Shown here one piece after another: positions 30,526 through 33,977 of a stretch of 33,977 nt of DNA. Each line of letters begins with the position of its first letter. The first letter of the stretch is position 1. The stretch covers positions 385,230-419,206 of the forward strand of contig BFEA01000888.1 in the NCBI GenBank assembly GCA_003427395.1, written 5' to 3'. The position numbers and the translations under genes are program-made. The stretch is from Chara braunii. Lineage: Eukaryota > Streptophyta > Charophyceae > Charales > Characeae. Under the pieces are notes generated by a model. The model made no database searches. It was not told where the DNA came from and saw nothing but the letters and a program-made list of their open reading frames with translations.

Positions 30526-30712
30526 GCAGCACCCATTCATGCATTCATACGAGGCAAAAGCAGCAAAGAAAATTTGAGATGATTTATAAGGAATTTAAAG
30601 GTAAAAAAGGCCGCGACAGAAATCGGCCATAGCAGAAGCTAAAATTATACAGATAAGCAAAAGAAAGAACCTCATCCCTCACTCATAACTACTCTCTCTC
30701 TCTCTGTCCCTC

Positions 30713-30713
<1 letters not shown>

Positions 30714-30747
<34 letters not shown>
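30714..30747. repeat. (TATC)n microsatellite
   Basis: About eight uninterrupted units, preceded by a short (CT)n run. Confidence 0.9.
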
Positions 30748-30749
30748 CT

Positions 30750-31845
30750 GCTCCACACTCCCAATGTGGGCAGTCCGTCGCCTCGCATCAACACGGAGTT
30801 GTCACCCCGCTTGGTTTGAGCATGCAAGCCAGGTTCGGCCGTGCGCCACAGTCTGTCGCGGCCCCACACGTCAACCCCGCATACCCGACACCAGCTCGTC
30901 GGATCGCCCAACTCTCGCACTCACTCACCTTCCAAAACTTGCTTGTTAGCCAGCCCTCACTGATCGCGCTAACCTCGAAACTCTTAGAGAGCAAACTAAT
31001 CGCGCTTGCGGAATTTATAGCGTGCACGCTTGCGCGAAGGATACGGGATTAGACCCAAGTGGTGAGAAGGAGAAGAGAGGAAGTGCCTACGTCTGTATGT
31101 CAGGGCCGCGGCACGGGGACAGAGCCACTCTCCGCATCCGGGCATGCAGGCATAGGAACCAATCAGGTGGGGGAAGAAGGTGTACATGCGCAGGCGAGCA
31201 CAATGCAAGAAGAGGGAAAAACACGAAGGACATCAAGAACAAGAAGATTACAGTTGCAATCACACCCGCCAAAACTTTTACAGTTACGTGCAAGATTGAG
31301 GCGCAAAAAGAAGTCAGAACCCAGATCTTGTCGCGGCAAGGCGTGCGTAAGCAGGAAGCGCCGCGCAACAAAATTCATAAGGTGCCTAAATTCCTAGCTT
31401 AAGTCCTATTTGCAAAGGAAAAATTCCGAAGAAAAACAATTCCGAGAGCCCGTGGGGGCTCGACATCAGTTGAAATTTGAAAAGAAAACGACATTCCCGC
31501 GCGCTGATCGCGCCAAAATTCCCTGTGCTCCCAGCATAACAAGAAAAAAGCTATGGTACAGTTATTTCTCGCGCTCGCTAAGGCGCGGTTGCCCATCCGT
31601 TGGCACGGGATGTTCCCGACACCGATCCGACAACTTCCAGCAGGAAACCAAGGAGGGCATCCTTGAAATTTGCCCGACCAGTCCGTCTTCCCATAGCTCA
31701 CCCCCTTCGACCTGTGGTATTTCCCAAGCAGCTTCGTGCAGAAAATCGCGCGATTACAGAAAATAGTTCATCACATCATTCCACGAGCAACACCGAGGTG
31801 GTGGATCAAACGCAGGACCGGGGGGACATGGGAAGACCTTTGACA
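30750..31845. other. Interior of the candidate element, no supported gene
   Basis: Several frames of 80-126 codons overlap on both strands; none has recognisable motifs. A perfect 12-bp palindrome AGCGTGCACGCT lies at about 31019-31030. Confidence 0.25.
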
Positions 31846-32094
31846 ATGCGACGACAGTGCCACGGATGACTACTTCAGCGAGAAGCAGCACAGCGCCGAG
31901 GAGCAGCAGAGGGACCACCAGAAGCAGCACAGCGATGAGGAGCAGCAGAGGGAGCCTGCGGTACAGGTCGGCCATGAACTGCACGGTGGAGAGGGCAACA
32001 ATGAGCACACGACGGCGGAGAAGGCAAGAGTCTTATCGGACGCGCAGCATGCGACGACATGCATGGGAATACGGCGCTTGTGAAGAAACCTCTT
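31846..32094 (+). other. Short hydrophilic coding-like frame with a 13-codon tandem repeat
   Basis: An 82-codon frame without its own ATG, bounded by stops. It encodes 'EKQHSAEEQQRDHQ' then 'KQHSDEEQQREP' from a 39-bp tandem duplication (31881-31914, 31920-31953). The in-frame period (13 codons) hints at coding, but no family is recognised. Confidence 0.25.
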
Positions 32095-32381
32095 TATGTG
32101 GATGGATTGAAAGCGCCGCCGGGAAAAAAAAAATTCCGACCGTTGATGTCGTTCCTCGAGCGCGCGAGACCGCATGATGCCGGTCGAAAACGACAAATTG
32201 AATGCCACCCGATGGAGGCCCACCGCCAACAGTAGCCATTGGGGGACGTTGGGGGACTACGCAGGCGTTGGAGGGCGGGGATGTCCGTGCTAACGCCGCT
32301 GGACCACATCTGGACCACCCAAGAACCAAGACTCTCCGTCGACGCATGTCTTCCCCACTCCGTGAATCACGGTTCCTTGAG

Positions 32382-32411
32382 CTCCAAGGGACCTCACGAG
32401 GTCCCTTGGAG
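32382..32411. repeat. Right subterminal hairpin, perfect 13-bp stem
   Basis: CTCCAAGGGACCT, a CACG loop, AGGTCCCTTGGAG. Followed within 60 bp by two CCACAAGG motifs and an inverted TTCCTTGTGG. Confidence 0.7.
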
Positions 32412-32713
32412 AAGAGGAAATTTTGGCTGGGGCCACAAGGATGCCACAAGGAATTTTCCTTGTGGTGTTTTCACATTTCTTTTTCGATTTCGTCCCCAAG
32501 GACAGGTGGAACGAGCGCTTCCTTGTGGATTTCACGTCCCCGAGGAGTGTCTAACGAGGCCCAGAGTGTAGATAGAATAGAGTGTAGATAGATGAGATGT
32601 TTCTTTATTACGGACTGCAAGCCAGCGCTGGGACTTCAGGACTGATCCTTAGAGAGCCGACAAAGAGATGTTAAATTTCTTAAATTTCTTGAATTTTCTG
32701 CTGCAGTGGGGTT

Positions 32714-32851
32714 AAGCCTGGCCGGAGTATACCTTTCTCGGCCTTTTGGCTAAGACCAAGTCTAGTATCTGTTCTGATCAGTTTAATATCTGATCCGTGG
32801 TCCATCGGGCCACATAAAAAAAAAAAAAAAAAAAAAAAGCCTGGCTGGAGT
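32714..32851 (+). pseudogene. U2 snRNA retropseudogene with poly(A) and target-site duplication
   Basis: 32729-32815 matches the 5' part of U2 snRNA: ATACCTTTCTCGGCCTTTTG, then CTAAGA, a near-complete branch-site recognition region, GTATCTGTTCT, the Sm-proximal TTTAATATCTGAT, and the start of stem IIb. It is cut after about 87 nt and runs straight into a 23-A tail (32816-32838). A 15-bp direct repeat, AAGCCTGGCCGGAGT (32714-32728) and AAGCCTGGCTGGAGT (32837-32851), flanks it. Truncation, A-tail and duplication are the marks of LINE-type retroposition. The branch-site box reads CTAGTA where functional U2 has GTAGTA, so it is not a working gene. The target is itself SINE-like sequence. Confidence 0.9.
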
Positions 32852-33058
32852 ACCTGGCTCATACCTGTGGCCCGTGGCTATTGATGTGATGGACGCTGGG
32901 CCTGTTTCCCAGCTTGTAATTGAAAAAAACTCCCTTTTAAAAAAAAACAAAAACAAAAGCGACAAAAACAACAAAAGCAACAAAAACAACAAAAACAACA
33001 GGCCATAGCTGCGGCCACTCTTGTTTGGGACGCCTGGCCCGGTTCCTGGCTTTCATAT
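32852..33058 (+). mobile_element. SINE-like module(s), plus orientation
   Basis: 32853-32935 is the plus copy of the fragment inverted at 26193-26290 and includes the hairpin GCTGGG...CCCAGC (32895-32913). An A/AAC-rich stretch (32936-33000) separates it from a second, degraded hairpin copy at 33032-33050. Confidence 0.55.
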
Positions 33059-33108
<50 letters not shown>

Positions 33109-33110
33109 AC
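33059..33110. repeat. (AAC)n microsatellite
   Basis: About 17 uninterrupted CAA/AAC units following the SINE-like module. Gln, Thr or Asn homopolymer frames across it are artefacts. Confidence 0.9.
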
Positions 33111-33840
33111 ACCGCACAGGAGCACAGAACTGTAGGTCTAGGGAAGACAATCATACCTAGAGAGAAGGGGGGAAATCTCACATTTCCCGAATTCGTTTTT
33201 TTTTTTTTTAACATTTCCCGAATTCTCAATGTCTGACTATTCTGGACATAGATTGCAAAGATCAAGGGCTGGAAATGAAGAATTCAGCCGAGAGGGACTT
33301 GGCTGCTGGTCGGTCGAAGAGGTCCTGTCCTCGGGGGGTCGGGGGTCCTATTAACTTTTTTTCTCGGTGGGGGGGCTCTTCGGATTCTGACATCTGCATC
33401 AGATTCTGACATTATTTTAGGGATGCCTTCACATCCCTAGGATAGTGATCCAGGACATGGACTTTTCCCCGAAAAGAAAAAAAGGAAAAACAGACAAAGG
33501 AAAAAGAAGAAAAAGGAAAAAAGAGGAGGCAGGGACGCTGCCCTCTCCCCCAACGTCTGCCAGAAAAGTGCTGCTGCCCATGAGTAGATGGAGTGTCAGG
33601 CAGGGCACTAGAGGACAAACTGAAGCAACCCTGGGAGAGAGGAGTGGGGGGGAAAGGGGGGGAACCCTGGGGGTTCCTCTTTTTTCCCCCCTCAAAGTTC
33701 AATCTCCAATTAATCGACCCTGGGGACTCAAAAGGCACTGCCATTCTTTTTCAATCCCCTCCAAGGAAGGCAATCAATGCACTGCCCAATGTTTCCATGA
33801 TCAGCCTTATGATGGCCCTTATCCAATTCTTGTGCAAGGG
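33111..33840. other. Spacer with no supported gene
   Basis: T- and G-rich runs, and short frames without recognisable features on either strand. A hairpin-module remnant may start at 33533 (GGGACGCTG). Confidence 0.25.
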
Positions 33841-33844
33841 ATGA

Positions 33845-33914
33845 ATTGGACACGATTTCAACCAGATGCAGCTCCCAACCACCAGACTGGAGCCATCACA
33901 AAAAAAAAGAAGAC

Positions 33915-33977
<63 letters not shown>
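33845..33977. repeat. SINE fragment followed by (GA)n to the window end
   Basis: CAGATGCAGCTCCC, CCACCAGACTGGAGCC and a short A-run resemble the 23128-23160 part of the SINE. A (GA)n tract of about 60 bp follows from 33918. Confidence 0.6.

Larger units (their letters stand above)
28007..32582. mobile_element. Candidate 4.5-kb transposon with 15-bp inverted termini and 20-bp flanking direct repeat
   Basis: The 20-base string AGAGTGTAGATAGAATAGAG occurs at 28007-28026 and 32563-32582. Just inside lie inverted termini TCGTTAGACACTCCT (28031-28045) and AGGAGTGTCTAACGA (32543-32557). Both subterminal regions contain repeated CCACAAGGAA/TTCCTTGTGG motifs and a 13-bp-stem hairpin (28058-28085 on the left; 32382-32411 on the right). 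Removing the insert leaves one continuous GTAGATAG/AATAGAG tract, as expected for a duplicated target. No transposase is recognised inside, so it would be non-autonomous or decayed. A 20-bp duplication is unusually long for a terminal-inverted-repeat transposon, so an alternative is two related foldback elements at the ends of an unrelated segment. Confidence 0.55.

Noticed and set aside
32729-32815. Functional U2 snRNA gene
   Set aside because: It lacks the 3' half, has an altered branch-site box and ends in a poly(A) tail with target duplications.

Overview
The window is eukaryotic, gene-poor and repeat-rich. It is built almost entirely of decayed mobile-element genes, short palindromes, minisatellites, microsatellites, SINE-like modules and one LINE fragment. 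A predicted GTAAGA...CAG intron, a U2 snRNA retropseudogene, an L1-type LINE and a Ulp1/C48-type protease all point to a eukaryote. The style (large repeat load, protein families typical of green-lineage mobile elements) suggests a streptophyte alga such as Chara, but that is inference. No ordinary cellular gene is convincingly present.

Layout. 1-2115: two diverged copies (A, B), both on the minus strand, of an unrecognised protein family, each broken. 2134-2324: an exact 95-bp duplication around a single N, most likely an unmerged contig overlap. 2642-5370 (minus): a broken gene resembling the DUF7869 transposase-like family, with one frameshift and three in-frame stops. 5748-6470: an array of about 11 palindromes. 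6540-8110: a degenerate GCGATGG minisatellite. 8110-9700: short tandem duplications, a TATA-like box and (AT)n tracts. 9701-10676: a second array of about 13 copies of the same palindrome. 10760-18267 (plus): one very large broken gene. Its order is an unknown N-terminal domain, a ParB/Srx-like domain, a beta-order DNA methyltransferase-like domain (motif IV before motif I), a long disordered tail, a predicted 143-bp intron, and a Ulp1/C48-like protease. 18.3-20.2 kb: spacer with hairpins. 20.2-22.4 kb: a 5'-truncated LINE. 22.4-27.8 kb: minisatellites, SINE modules, CT/CA microsatellites and a foldback element. 28007-32582: a candidate 4.5-kb non-autonomous transposon with 15-bp inverted termini, hairpin-rich subterminal repeats and a 20-bp flanking direct repeat. 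32714-32851: a U2 snRNA retropseudogene with a target-site duplication. The window ends in SINE fragments and a (GA)n tract.

How the parts may relate. A palindrome built of half-site AAGTGCGAA, about four bases, then TTCGCACTT recurs about 33 times between 0.8 and 18.4 kb and was not seen in the LINE/SINE half. It lies just 5' of each of the four mobile-type genes, on whichever side their start is. The strongest array sits directly upstream of the gene with the ParB-like and methyltransferase-like domains. A cis-site for the mobile-element proteins is an attractive but untested explanation.
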